A stretch of 64,000 nucleotides of DNA from Streptomyces echinatus (GCF_014203595.1 NZ_JACHJK010000003.1:496001-560000), one strand, 5' to 3'. Positions 43,302 to 52,316 are shown, counted from the stretch's first letter. The notes: generated by a model not told the origin, from the letters alone. Numbers and translations are program-made.

Positions 43302-44420
43302 CTAGGGTGCCTCGGTGAGCGTCGCGGACGGTTCCTCGCCGTTCTGAGCCTGACGCGCGCGCTCGGTCACCATGCGGGCGATACCGGACAGGACGGCCGA
43401 GTCGAGCTTGTCGTAACCGCCGCCGTAGGTGACCCGGATCACCACAGTCCCGGCACGGACAACCGTCGCCATCGCGTACGTGTATTCCGAGCCGGTGTAC
43501 TCCTGGCGGGAGAAGGCGACGCTCTTGTCACCGAGTTGCTCCAAGGACATCGACGCGACGCTGTCACCGGAGCCGACGTTGTCGGCGCGCTGCTCGTAGC
43601 CCGTGGCCGCAGTGTCGACGGTCTCATACGCCTCGACCTGGATGGACGCCTGGTCGGAGGTGCCGGACACCGCGTACGTGACCTCGCCCTCGCTGAGCAA
43701 CCCCCCGCAGTCGCCCGAGCAGCTGTCCGAGGTCACTGTCTGAGTCTCCGCCTTCTCCGCCAAGGACCACCCGGCCGGCATGCTGCGCAGATCGGGCAGG
43801 ATGGCCTTGGCAAGCTGAAGATCTCTGACAGGTGCGTCCTTCCAGCCGCCTTCTCCCCCGGCCGCTTCGTTCCCCGTCCACGGGACGTCCGATCCGTCGC
43901 TGTCCGTGGCCCCGGTCTGCCCGCCGGACGCCGTGCCATGAGCCCCGGAACGGCTGTCGCCGCTCAGCGCCTGCACGAGACCATAGACGGCGAACCCGAG
44001 GACCAGCGCCACGACCAGCAGGAGCGCCGTCACGGTGATCGGCGCCCGGTCCTTGCGAAGGGTCAGCGGACCGAACGCGATCGTGTTGTTCTTCGCCCGC
44101 TCGCCGACGGAGGCCTGGTATATGTCCCGCCCGGCGTACGGCGCCGCCGAAGGCTGCCGCTGTGCCGCCTCGTGCAACCGCTCCAACCTGCCGGCGAACC
44201 CCGGGTCCGCGTTGAGCACGGCGGTGACCTGCCTCGCCGCTTCGTCAGGGTCACCGTTCTCCGGATCAAGGGCCGCGCGCCCTTCTGAGGAGGACCCCAG
44301 TCGCTCCCTCACCAGACGCGATGCTTCGGCTCCGGCCGCCCCGCCGATGGCACCCGCCGCCCCGTTCGATGCCTGGGTCAGCAATGTCATGACCCAGGCC
44401 GTCAATTCGGATGCTTCCAT
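43302..44420 (-). CDS. Single-pass membrane protein with extracytoplasmic domain
   Basis: The 372-residue product has a cytoplasmic amino-terminal part (about 1-128) with Gly/Ala-rich helices, one membrane helix (ITVTALLLVVALVLGFAVYG, about 130-150), a low-complexity Gly/Ser/Asp linker and a carboxyl domain (about 195-365). The domain carries a CSGDC pair and the stretch VVRAGTVVIRVTYGG, similar to sensor- or lipoprotein-like domains of actinobacteria. The ATG at 44420 lacks a ribosome site, but a -10-like GATACT lies 7 bases upstream, so it may be leaderless. Function is unknown. Confidence 0.7.
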   Translation of the reverse strand: MEASELTAWVMTLLTQASNGAAGAIGGAAGAEASRLVRERLGSSSEGRAALDPENGDPDEAARQVTAVLNADPGFAGRLERLHEAAQRQPSAAPYAGRDIYQASVGERAKNNTIAFGPLTLRKDRAPITVTALLLVVALVLGFAVYGLVQALSGDSRSGAHGTASGGQTGATDSDGSDVPWTGNEAAGGEGGWKDAPVRDLQLAKAILPDLRSMPAGWSLAEKAETQTVTSDSCSGDCGGLLSEGEVTYAVSGTSDQASIQVEAYETVDTAATGYEQRADNVGSGDSVASMSLEQLGDKSVAFSRQEYTGSEYTYAMATVVRAGTVVIRVTYGGGYDKLDSAVLSGIARMVTERARQAQNGEEPSATLTEAP

Positions 44421-44625
44421 GACGCGAGTATCGCCGTGGCCATGACTGACCGATCGTCTCTTTCCGGCCCTTCGATCCAGCCAACCACCACAGCACCGGA
44501 AATCCGGGCGCGCACACTCAGCACGTGCCGTGGGCCGACGGCCGGGCTGGGCACGGCCGCCATGCACGAGTCGTAGATCCGCCGTTCGTGGCCCTTCCGG
44601 CGTTCCGCGCTGTCGTCGAGAGTAC

Positions 44626-44994
44626 CTAGACGTCGTTCCAACAGGTCATGGCCGACCAGCCCCAGCGATTGTCCACTTTCGAGAGGATGTGGATCCAGCC
44701 GTTGGCGTTGGTGTGCCCGCACGCGTCGTACCGGCCGCCCAGTTTGACGCTGTCGAAATAGCAGTAACGCCAGTCGCGCGCCGCGACTCTCTCCAGGACA
44801 GGAGCGGTTGTCTTCGGCTCGGTCCTGACGTTCACGGAGGCGACGGCCACCACCTCACCCGTGGGGCAACCACTGGTGAACGAGGCGGACTTGGCGGGCC
44901 GGCTCGCGGCTTCGGCCGTACCCGGAACGGCGAGGCCGATGGCGGCGAGGGCCATCACCGTGGCGACGTGCCTGAATCTCGGAGACTTTCTCAC
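44626..44994 (-). CDS. Small secreted SH3-like protein
   Basis: This 122-residue product has a Sec signal (hydrophobic VATVMALAAIGLAVPG, cleavage near AEAAS). The mature part contains ASVNVRTEPKTTAPVLERV, the usual start of a bacterial SH3 domain, and four Cys that could pair. SH3b domains often bind peptidoglycan. The GTG at 44994 follows GGAGGGGG. Confidence 0.75.
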   Translation of the reverse strand: MRKSPRFRHVATVMALAAIGLAVPGTAEAASRPAKSASFTSGCPTGEVVAVASVNVRTEPKTTAPVLERVAARDWRYCYFDSVKLGGRYDACGHTNANGWIHILSKVDNRWGWSAMTCWNDV

Positions 44995-45250
44995 AGGATC
45001 CCCCTCCTGCTTCTCGTCGTGCCGCGGACTCTAGCAGCGCGTCGTGAAGCGGAGGCAAGGCGACACCTGGTGAAAATCCCGTGCAGGCTTCCCCGCTTCG
45101 CCGTTCGACAGGGATGCGCGGTCCCACTCGGGTGATTTCCCGCGTAGTCAGGACGGTACCGGCGTCGCCCTTCGCTAGCGTCGGGGCACCGGCCACGTCG
45201 TGCCGCCCCAGGGTCCGGGCGCGGCCGGCCGTCAGCCCTGAGGAGCTTGT

Positions 45251-46942
45251 ATGCACTACTACGACCTCGGCAGCCACGGCCGGCGTGTGACGACGTCGTC
45301 CCCCGAGGCGCAGACGTGGTTCGACCGCGGGCTGGTCTGGACGTACGCCTTCAACCACGAGGAGGCCGTCCGCTGCTTCGAGGCCGCCGCCGCGGCGGAT
45401 CCCGGCTGTGCCATGGCCGACTGGGGCCAGGCCTATGCGCTCGGTCCCAACTACAACAAGCCGTGGGAGGCCTTCGACGAACAGGAGCTGGGACGGGCGG
45501 TGGAGCGTGCGCATGCCGCCGTGCGGCGGGCACACGCGAAGGCGGCCGGGGCCACTCCCGTCGAACAGGCGCTCATCGGTGCCCTGGCCGCCCGCTATCC
45601 GCGCGCCGGGACCCCGGACGCCGAGGACTGTGGCGTGTGGAACGCCGCCTACGCCGACAGCATGCGGGCCGTCCACCGGCTGGCGGCCGACGACCTCGAT
45701 GTCGCCACCCTGTACGCCGACGCGCTGATGAACCTCACGCCCTGGCAGCTGTGGGACATCACCACGGGCCGGCCGGCCGCGGGCGCGCGCACCTCCGAGG
45801 CCAAGTCGGTACTGGAACGGGCGATGGCCACGGAGGAGGGCGCACGGCATCCGGGCCTGCTCCACATGTACGTCCACCTGATGGAGATGTCCCCGACTCC
45901 CGAGGCCGCCCTGCCCATCGGTGACCGGCTGCGCGGTCTGGTGCCGGACGCGGGCCACCTCCAGCACATGCCCTCGCACCTCGAAGTGCTCTGCGGTGAC
46001 TATCGTCGCGTGATCTCCGACAACACGGACGCGATCGCCGCCGACGAGAAGTTCCACGCCAGGGCCGGGGCGATGAACTTCTACACCCTCTACCGCTGCC
46101 ACAACTACCACTTCAAGATCTACGGTGCGATGTTCCTCGGCCGCTACCAGGTCGCGATCGAAACGGCGGACCGGCTGGAAGCCGCCGTACCCGAGGAGCT
46201 GCTGCGCGTGGAGAGCCCGCCCATGGCGGACTGGCTGGAGGGCTTCCTCGCGATGCGGGTCCACGTGCTCATCCGCTTCGGCCGCTGGCACGACATCCTG
46301 AACCTGCCGCTGCCCGCCGACGCACAGCTGTACTGCGTCACCACGGCCATGCTGCGCTACGCGCGCGGCGTCGCCCTCTCGGCCACCGGGCGGATCGACG
46401 AGGCGGAGAGGGAACGAGAACTCTTCCGCGAGGCGGTCGGCCGGGTGCCGGTGACGCGGACGCTGTTCAACAACACCTGCGCGGACATCCTGGCGATCGC
46501 GGCGCGGATGCTGGACGGAGAGCTGGACTACCGCAAGGGCGAGTACGACGCGGCGTTCGCGGCACTGCGCCGGTCGATCGAGCTGGACGACGGCCTTCCG
46601 TACGACGAGCCGTGGGGGTGGATGCAGCCCACCCGGCACGCGTACGGCGCGCTGCTCCTGGAACAGGGCCTGGTGGCGGAGGCCGAGGCCGTCTACCGGG
46701 CCGACCTCGGCCTCGACGACACACTGCCACGCCCCCAGCAGCACCCGGGCAACGTGTGGGCCCTGCACGGCTTCCACGAGTGCCTCGTACGGCTCGGCAA
46801 GGAGGAAGAGGCCCACATCGTGGCGCAGCAGCTGAAGATCGCCGTCGCGATGGCGGACGTACCCGTCGAAGCGTCGTGTTTCTGCCGTCTGGACAGCGCC
46901 GGCCGCGCCGATTCCCACGGCTGCTGTACCGAGGACGACTGA
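45251..46942 (+). CDS. TPR-type protein with Cys-rich tail
   Basis: This 563-residue cytoplasmic protein is composed of helical pairs of TPR type (FDRGLVWTYAFNHEEAVRCFE and AFAALRRSIELDDGLPY). Conserved aromatic/His patches such as LQHMPSHLEVLCGDYR and YRCHNYHFKIYGAMF are unusual for a plain scaffold and hint at an active or metal site. The tail has CFC and then GCC (VEASCFCRL, DSHGCCTED), a possible metal-binding cluster. ATG follows GAGGAG. Similar proteins occur widely in actinobacteria and proteobacteria without known function. Confidence 0.8.
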   Translation: MHYYDLGSHGRRVTTSSPEAQTWFDRGLVWTYAFNHEEAVRCFEAAAAADPGCAMADWGQAYALGPNYNKPWEAFDEQELGRAVERAHAAVRRAHAKAAGATPVEQALIGALAARYPRAGTPDAEDCGVWNAAYADSMRAVHRLAADDLDVATLYADALMNLTPWQLWDITTGRPAAGARTSEAKSVLERAMATEEGARHPGLLHMYVHLMEMSPTPEAALPIGDRLRGLVPDAGHLQHMPSHLEVLCGDYRRVISDNTDAIAADEKFHARAGAMNFYTLYRCHNYHFKIYGAMFLGRYQVAIETADRLEAAVPEELLRVESPPMADWLEGFLAMRVHVLIRFGRWHDILNLPLPADAQLYCVTTAMLRYARGVALSATGRIDEAERERELFREAVGRVPVTRTLFNNTCADILAIAARMLDGELDYRKGEYDAAFAALRRSIELDDGLPYDEPWGWMQPTRHAYGALLLEQGLVAEAEAVYRADLGLDDTLPRPQQHPGNVWALHGFHECLVRLGKEEEAHIVAQQLKIAVAMADVPVEASCFCRLDSAGRADSHGCCTEDD

Positions 46943-47011
46943 GGGTCCGGGGCCCGGAGTCGCCCTGTCGCCCTTGCTGCCGAGCACAATCATCGAAGGT
47001 GGAACCGAACC

Positions 47012-47560
47012 ATGGCAGGAGAAGCGAGCGAGGTCGTGCTGAGCAAGCAGGACCTCCGTGAGGTCACCGCATTCGCCGCGGCATGCGCGGAGGTGGTGCT
47101 GGAGATCTTCGAGGCCGATCAGCCGGACGATTCCCGGCCCCGCGAAGCCATCGGTGCGGCGCGGGAGTTCGCTCAGGGTGGTGAGCGCGGGAAATCCCTG
47201 CGGGATACGGCGTCGGCGGCCCTCAAGGCAGCCAGGAGCGCGGACACTGCGGCTGCGCGCGAGGCGGCGTGGGCAGCGATGTCCGCGGCAGGCGCCGCCT
47301 ACCTGCATCCGCTGGCCCAGGCCACCCAGGTCAAGCACATCCTCGGAGCCGGCGCCTACGCGGCCAGAGCGGCCGAACTCGTCGCCGACGACGATCGGAG
47401 CGTGGGTGCCGCACACCTCAGGCGGACGCTGGGTCGTGCCACACCGGCCGTGGTCGACGTGCTCAGACGTTTCCCGACCGCGCCGGGTGGCGGCGGACGG
47501 GTCGGAGAGCTGATCCGCCTGCTGGACGCCGACCTTCGTTCACTCCCCCGCACCGAGTGA
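47012..47560 (+). CDS. Imm5-like putative immunity protein
   Basis: This 182-residue all-helical protein fits the Imm5 pattern: LSKQDLREVTAFAAACAEVV, LEIFEADQPDDSRPREAIG, AAREFAQGG, then repeated Ala-rich helices with AAYLHPLAQATQVKHILGAG. Imm5 proteins protect against polymorphic toxins or occur alone. No toxin gene is seen in the window; the only neighbour is a dead nuclease-type fragment. It could be an orphan immunity gene against toxins of neighbours. The family call is by remembered pattern. Confidence 0.7.
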   Translation: MAGEASEVVLSKQDLREVTAFAAACAEVVLEIFEADQPDDSRPREAIGAAREFAQGGERGKSLRDTASAALKAARSADTAAAREAAWAAMSAAGAAYLHPLAQATQVKHILGAGAYAARAAELVADDDRSVGAAHLRRTLGRATPAVVDVLRRFPTAPGGGGRVGELIRLLDADLRSLPRTE

Positions 47561-47562
47561 CC

Positions 47563-47692
47563 TGCCGTGGGCCCACACCTCCTGCAGGCCGACGCCATCC
47601 GGACGGAGATCCTCAAGCACCGCCAGGACGGCCTTGCGCCGTTCACCCCGGGGGCCGAAGCGCTACCACAGGTTCCACGTCAGCACGCGCAT
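47563..47692 (-). pseudogene. Fragment of an endonuclease/exonuclease/phosphatase-family gene
   Basis: Reading the minus strand from an ATG at 47692 gives MRVLTWNLW, then a TAG at 47665-47663, then RFGPRGERRKAVLAVLEDL and RPDGVGLQEVWAHG. This is the start of an EEP-domain enzyme (LTWNLW and LQEVWA are the diagnostic first motifs). A Trp codon has become a stop, and the remaining 200 or more residues are missing because the fragment runs into the Imm5 gene. It is clearly dead. Confidence 0.75.
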
Positions 47693-47849
47693 CACTGTCG
47701 CCCCTTCGTTCCGCCTCGCGGGATCATCCCCGACCGTGCCGGGCGTTGGCCATCCATCGAGGGCAGGGCCGTGCGAGCGGGCGGCGCGGCACATGGCGCG
47801 GTGGCCGCCGTCACCTCCGGGGGCGGCGGCCGCGCGGGAGGCCGCAGGT

Positions 47850-47892
47850 CTTCAGTGGTGCACGTGCGTGGCTTCAGTGGTGCACGTGCGTG
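47850..47892. repeat. 21-bp direct repeat, two copies
   Basis: The unit CTTCAGTGGTGCACGTGCGT plus G occurs at 47850-47870 and 47872-47892, a 22-bp period (two helical turns). It contains GTGCAC. It lies in the 427-bp gap 47561-47987, otherwise holding only the EEP fragment. Confidence 0.7.
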
Positions 47893-47987
47893 CTCGGCGC
47901 GGGCGCGGACCTCAGGGTGCGCTTGGTCGGTCCGCGCCCTGGGCCGACGGCACCGGCGGGTGCCGACGCCCTCACGTACGCGGGTGG

Positions 47988-48563
47988 TCAGCGGCTGCCC
48001 GTCCAGTTGTGCGCGACGTCGACCACGAGGCGGCCGGGCAGCTGGGTCACCCGGAACGGCAGGCGGGCGCGGACGCCGAGGCCGATCTGTGTCTCCCCTT
48101 CGAAACTGCCGGCGTAGCGGGTGTCCTTGAAGGTGCGGTACCCGCTGACGTTCACGCCCGGAAGCGTGCGGCCCACCCGTCCGGGGTACGTGGGTGTGCC
48201 GGTCTCCGGGTCGTAGGCGGGCGCGCCGACTCGCACGTCGAGTACGGCTCCGCCGCCCACCGGGATGTAACGGCCGGTGGCGGTCTGGGTGAGCCGGGCG
48301 ACGTACCTGACGTAGTAACCGACGGATCCGCCGCCGGGAACGTCGAAGACCATGCGGTCGAAGCAGTCGTGCCGACCGGTCCTGACGTTCTCGAGCGGAA
48401 CGGCTCCCGTCGTGGCGCCGCCCTTGGCCCCACTGCCCCAGCCGGTCGGACAGGCCGTGACCCGGGCCGCGGCCGGCGTTGCGGCGTCCGCGGCGGTCGC
48501 CGCCATGACCGACCCGGCGCCCGTCAGGACGAGCGCCGCCATGGTCGCCCCTATTCGTCGCAT
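47988..48563 (-). CDS. Secreted AMIN-like-domain protein
   Basis: The 191-residue product has a Sec signal (TMAALVLTGAGSVMA, cleavage near ADAATPA). The mature domain (GRHDCFDRMVFDV, YVRYVARLTQ, RLPFRVTQLPGRLVVDVAH) has the AMIN-like beta pattern known from actinobacterial exported proteins, in which the FDRMVFDV and LVVDVAH strands are typical. ATG at 48563 follows AAGGGGG; an ATG five codons earlier overlaps that site. The role is probably cell-wall related. Confidence 0.78.
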   Translation of the reverse strand: MRRIGATMAALVLTGAGSVMAATAADAATPAAARVTACPTGWGSGAKGGATTGAVPLENVRTGRHDCFDRMVFDVPGGGSVGYYVRYVARLTQTATGRYIPVGGGAVLDVRVGAPAYDPETGTPTYPGRVGRTLPGVNVSGYRTFKDTRYAGSFEGETQIGLGVRARLPFRVTQLPGRLVVDVAHNWTGSR

Positions 48564-48787
48564 GATGTCCCCCTTCATAGAGCGTCATGCTGCTATGGGA
48601 TGAGACACGCGGGTTGCGCGGATGGTTGCACGCCGGTACCGGCCGGCTTCGCATCGGTGCGCCCGTAGCCGCCCCGCCCTGTCGTTGCGGAATCATGAAC
48701 AATCCTCAGGTTTCCATGGACTCTTCGGCTGGGCGCTCCTAGGGTCGCGGCGGCGCGACGACCGATGTACGCATCCCGAGGAGCCGC

Positions 48788-50368
48788 ATGTCCCGCAGGA
48801 CACTCAGCCGGGCCCTGGCCTTCGTCCTGGCCCTGGCCGCCGGTACGGCCATTGCCGGGCCTTCCCCCGCGCTGGCCGACCCGATCCCCAAGGCACCCGG
48901 CCACCGGCTGGTCGACGCCTACTCCGGCGCCCCGGCCAGCGCACGGCCGCTGCCGGGCGCACAGCCTCCGCAGCACCCGTACCTCGCGCCGAACGGCCGC
49001 TCCGGCATGCACGCCGACGGCTGGGGCAGCGCCACCTACCCCTGGTCCGGTCCGCTCGGTGATCACCCCCAGGTCGGCAGCGAGCGGATGGCACCGCTGG
49101 GCGGGGAATGCGCCAACGTGACCTTCGACCGGGCCGGGCGGATCGTCACCGTGTGCGGCACGTTCACCGGGTTCCTGGTCAAGCTGCTCGATCCGCAGAG
49201 CCTCACCACCCTGGCCGAGTACAAGCTGCCGCAACGTCCGTCCACCGTGGAGGCGATCACCCGGCTGGACTTCTCGCGCATCTTCAAGGACACCTCCGGC
49301 GGGGCGTACTCGTACCTCGACGACGAGGACCGTCTGGTGCTCGCGGACTCCCGGCAGCACATCCTCCGCCTCGCCCATGCGCAGCGGCCGGACGGCAGCT
49401 GGGAGTTCACCGTCGCCGACGACTGGGATCTGACCGCGCACGTTCCCCACGACTGCGTGACCTGGACCAATCTCCATCCCAGCGGGACGTGTGATCCCGT
49501 GACCTCCGTCGTGCCGGACTGGCAGGGCCGGATCTGGTGGGTCACCCGGCAGGGCCGTGTCGGCACCGTCGATCCCGCCACCGGGACCGTCCGCTCCGTG
49601 CGGCTTCCCGGTGAGGAGATCCAGAACTCGTTCTCCGTCGCCGCGGACGGCGTGTCGATCGTCTCCGACCACGCGCTGTACGAATTCACGGCGACGGCGG
49701 ACGGCACCCCCCTCGCGGTGTGGCGGCAGGAGTACGACCGGGGCAGCGGCACCAAGCCCGGGTCGGTCAACCAGGGTTCGGGCACGACCCCGGACATCTT
49801 CGGTGAGGGCGGCCGGTACGTCGCGATCACCGACAACGCCGACGACCGCATGCACGTGCTCGTCTACCGGCGCGACGCGGACGTCCCGGCCGGCCGGCGT
49901 CTCGTGTGCGAGATCCCCGTCTTCGGGGCGGGCGCGTCCACGACGGACAACTCGCTGATCAGCTGGGGCGACACCCTCGTGGTCGAGAACAACTACGGCT
50001 ACGAGAACATCACTTCGCTCACCTTCGGGCGGAGCGTCGTCGGCGGGGTCACGCGGATCGACGTCCGCCGGGACGGCAGCGGCTGCGACACCGTGTGGGT
50101 GAGCGACGAACGGTCGCCGTCCGTCGTACCCAAGCTGTCCACGGGCAACGGGCTGATCTACCTGTACACGAAGGACCCCAACTCCCTGGGCATCGACGCC
50201 TGGTACCTGACCGCCGTGGACTTCCGCACGGGGCGGACCCGGTGGAAGCAGCTCCTGGGCACCGGCATCGGGTACGACAACAACTGGGCACCGATCACCC
50301 TGGGACCGGACGGCACCGCCTACATCGGCGTGTTCAACGGCCTGGCCGCGGTCCGGGACGGCGACTGA
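48788..50368 (+). CDS. Secreted beta-propeller-like protein
   Basis: This 526-residue product has a Sec signal (LAFVLALAAGTAIAGPSPALA). The mature part alternates short strands such as ANVTFDRAGRIVTVCGTF, VVPDWQGRIWWVTRQGRVG and ITLGPDGTAYIGVFNG, which is typical of six- to eight-bladed propellers. Four or more Cys occur in pairs (CVTWTNLHPSGTC). ATG follows GAGGAG. No enzyme motif is seen; binding or lactonase-like roles are possible. The protein is alone on its strand. Confidence 0.78.
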   Translation: MSRRTLSRALAFVLALAAGTAIAGPSPALADPIPKAPGHRLVDAYSGAPASARPLPGAQPPQHPYLAPNGRSGMHADGWGSATYPWSGPLGDHPQVGSERMAPLGGECANVTFDRAGRIVTVCGTFTGFLVKLLDPQSLTTLAEYKLPQRPSTVEAITRLDFSRIFKDTSGGAYSYLDDEDRLVLADSRQHILRLAHAQRPDGSWEFTVADDWDLTAHVPHDCVTWTNLHPSGTCDPVTSVVPDWQGRIWWVTRQGRVGTVDPATGTVRSVRLPGEEIQNSFSVAADGVSIVSDHALYEFTATADGTPLAVWRQEYDRGSGTKPGSVNQGSGTTPDIFGEGGRYVAITDNADDRMHVLVYRRDADVPAGRRLVCEIPVFGAGASTTDNSLISWGDTLVVENNYGYENITSLTFGRSVVGGVTRIDVRRDGSGCDTVWVSDERSPSVVPKLSTGNGLIYLYTKDPNSLGIDAWYLTAVDFRTGRTRWKQLLGTGIGYDNNWAPITLGPDGTAYIGVFNGLAAVRDGD

Positions 50369-50442
50369 CCCGGCATACGCGTGCGCCCCGCACGACCCCC
50401 GGAGCAGTGCCGCTGTCCGGGGTACCGCGGCGGTGGGCGCCG

Positions 50443-51072
50443 TCAGTCCAGCCGTACGTCCATGAGCTCCAGCCGTCCCCCGGCCAGCGCCACGGTCGCC
50501 GAGACCAGCGCGTTCAGACCGACACGTTCGGCGGCCTCGTCCGGCACACACAGCACCTGCAGCATCAGCCCGTCGAAACTGGCGACGAAGAAGCGGGCGA
50601 CCGTCTCCGCCGGCTGGACGAGCCGATACCCGGTCCGCTCCGCCGCCTCCGTCACCAGCCGGGCCGTCACCTCGATCACTCCGCGGTAGTGGCCCTGGCG
50701 AGCCGCCTCCAGGCTCGGCGTGCGCAGAGCGAGCATGGTCAGCTCGATCAGGAGCTGCCGACCGCTGGCCGGCTCACGCACGGCACGCCACAGAGCGCCC
50801 GCCAGCGCCGCGATCGTCTCCTCGAAACCGGCGTCCTTCGGCGCCGCTCGCTCCACCTGCGCGATCAGTTCCGCGGTCAGGTGCTCCATGACCTCTCGGT
50901 ACAGGTCCTCCTTCGTGCCGAAGGTGTAGTGGACCGTGGCCTGCGCGACGCCGAGTTCGGCCGCGATGGCGCGCGTGCTCCCCGCCGTCGCGCGCGTTCC
51001 CGCACCGGCCCGTCCGGCAGCCGCCCGCCGTCGACCGGATCGCCGCCCCGCCCCGACCGGAGCACGGGGCAC
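50443..51072 (-). CDS. TetR-family regulator with a diverged amino end
   Basis: The helix-turn-helix core STRAIAAELGVAQATVHYTF, then GTKEDLYREVMEHL, is unmistakably TetR, and the ligand domain (about 60-205) is intact. The first helix, however, is a Gly/Ala/Arg string (RRAAAGRAGAGTRATAG) where relatives have an amphipathic helix like EAAVRVIAREG. Either the start region is frameshifted or rapidly changed. A GTG at 51072 is assumed; the ribosome site is poor. It may be functional or in decay. A MarR gene starts 31 bases away on the same strand. Confidence 0.65.
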   Translation of the reverse strand: MPRAPVGAGRRSGRRRAAAGRAGAGTRATAGSTRAIAAELGVAQATVHYTFGTKEDLYREVMEHLTAELIAQVERAAPKDAGFEETIAALAGALWRAVREPASGRQLLIELTMLALRTPSLEAARQGHYRGVIEVTARLVTEAAERTGYRLVQPAETVARFFVASFDGLMLQVLCVPDEAAERVGLNALVSATVALAGGRLELMDVRLD

Positions 51073-51102
51073 GCGGCCGACGCCGACGCCGACGGGTAGC
51101 GG

Positions 51103-51549
51103 CTACCGCTTGCCTGTCGTTCCTTCGTGCCGGTCGAGTTCGGTCAGCAGCCGGCGCAGTGATGCCCTGGTGGCGCGGATCTCCTCGTCGGAGATGGCCG
51201 CGAAGAGGGTGCGATGGATGTCCTCCGCCCGGGCCGTGACGCGGGCGAGCGACTCCTGCCCGCGAGACGTCATCGTCAGCAGGGGTGAGCCGCGGTGATC
51301 GGGGTTGGGCGCGAGGGCGGCGAGCTGGAGAGCCACGAGGTCGTTGGCGACCCGCTGGATGTTCTGCCGGCTGACGCCGAGGCGGCGCGCGGCCTGAGGG
51401 ACGGTGAGAGGCTCCTCGGACACGGCGCTGAGCACCTGCCAGCGGGCCTGGGTGAGCCCCTCCGCGCCGGCCGTCTCCTCGCCCAGGCGGCGCAGGGCCC
51501 CAGCGACCTCGAACACATCGGCGATCAGCAGGGCCGCCTCGTCGGACAT
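51103..51549 (-). CDS. MarR-family regulator
   Basis: This 148-residue protein has the MarR winged helix (LTQARWQVLSAVSEEPLTVP, QAARRLGVSRQNIQRVANDL, HRGSPLLTMTSRGQESL as the wing). The ATG at 51549 follows GAGAGG. It is divergent from a hemerythrin-like gene, and a perfect palindrome lies between them. It probably represses both. Confidence 0.9.
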   Translation of the reverse strand: MSDEAALLIADVFEVAGALRRLGEETAGAEGLTQARWQVLSAVSEEPLTVPQAARRLGVSRQNIQRVANDLVALQLAALAPNPDHRGSPLLTMTSRGQESLARVTARAEDIHRTLFAAISDEEIRATRASLRRLLTELDRHEGTTGKR

Positions 51550-51564
51550 CGCACACCTCTCCCC

Positions 51565-51599
51565 TTGACAACACATTGCTAGAGCGACAACATGTTGTC
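51565..51599. promoter_or_regulatory. MarR operator and promoter region
   Basis: GACAACATGTTGTC at 51586-51599 is a perfect 14-bp palindrome. A half-matching TTGACAACACATTG lies at 51565-51578, 20 bp away, and also offers a -35 TTGACA on the plus strand. The sites lie 34-68 bases before the hemerythrin ATG. Confidence 0.7.
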
Positions 51600-51632
51600 A
51601 TCCTACTCGACCAGTCACCTCAAGGACAGGCC

Positions 51633-52316
51633 ATGCCCAAGATCGACCTCTACCGGAATGTTCACATGGGACAGCGCGCGCGACTGTTCTCGCTCGCCAC
51701 CGAGCTCGGCGCCTCGGACATCACCCGGAGCGGCGCCGCCACCGAGCAGGCGGATCGCTGCCTGGCCATGACGCGGGAACTGCGCGAGCACGCCGACCAC
51801 GAGGACACCTTCATCCACCAGCTCCTCCGGGAGCGGGCACCGGAGGCGGCCGACGCACTGGATGCCGAGCACATACGCCTGGACGCGGCCTTCGCGGCGC
51901 TCGACGAACGCGCGCGTGCGTTGCCCGCCACCTCTGCCGAGGCCCTGCCGGAGGCCCAGCACGCGCTCTACCTGGCACTGAACGAAGTGATCAGCGCGTA
52001 TCTGGCGCACCTCCACCTGGAGGAGACGGTCGCGATGCCGGCACTGTGGCAGTACGCGAGCGAGCAGGAACTGGCCGCCGTGTTCACCGCCTTCCGTGCC
52101 TCCCGCACCCAGGAGGAGGCCCTCACCGACCTCCACAGGATGCTGCCCGCCCTGCCGCCCGCGTCCCGCGCCGCGATCGTGCGCGGCGTCGTCGACGCCG
52201 TACCCGGCCGGGCGGACGGCACCCTCGCCACCGTCTCCAGCACCCTCGACCCCGACCAGCGCCACCGCCTGTACGAGGACCTGGGCGTACCGGAGGCGTG
52301 GGCCTTCCTGGCCTAG
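51633..52316 (+). CDS. Hemerythrin-like domain protein
   Basis: This 227-residue protein has a helical bundle with iron-ligand candidates His53, His56-Glu57 and His62 (LREHADHEDTFIH), His80, and then the HLHLEETVAMPALW motif with His and Glu. Bacterial proteins of this type bind a di-iron site and sense or buffer oxygen, NO or oxidants. The ATG at 51633 follows AAGGACAGG. It is controlled by the divergent MarR protein. Confidence 0.82.
   Translation: MPKIDLYRNVHMGQRARLFSLATELGASDITRSGAATEQADRCLAMTRELREHADHEDTFIHQLLRERAPEAADALDAEHIRLDAAFAALDERARALPATSAEALPEAQHALYLALNEVISAYLAHLHLEETVAMPALWQYASEQELAAVFTAFRASRTQEEALTDLHRMLPALPPASRAAIVRGVVDAVPGRADGTLATVSSTLDPDQRHRLYEDLGVPEAWAFLA

Noticed and set aside
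44855..47416. 853-residue minus-strand frame across the TPR and Imm5 genes
   Set aside because: Plus-strand genes here have good ribosome sites and family patterns; the antisense product has none.
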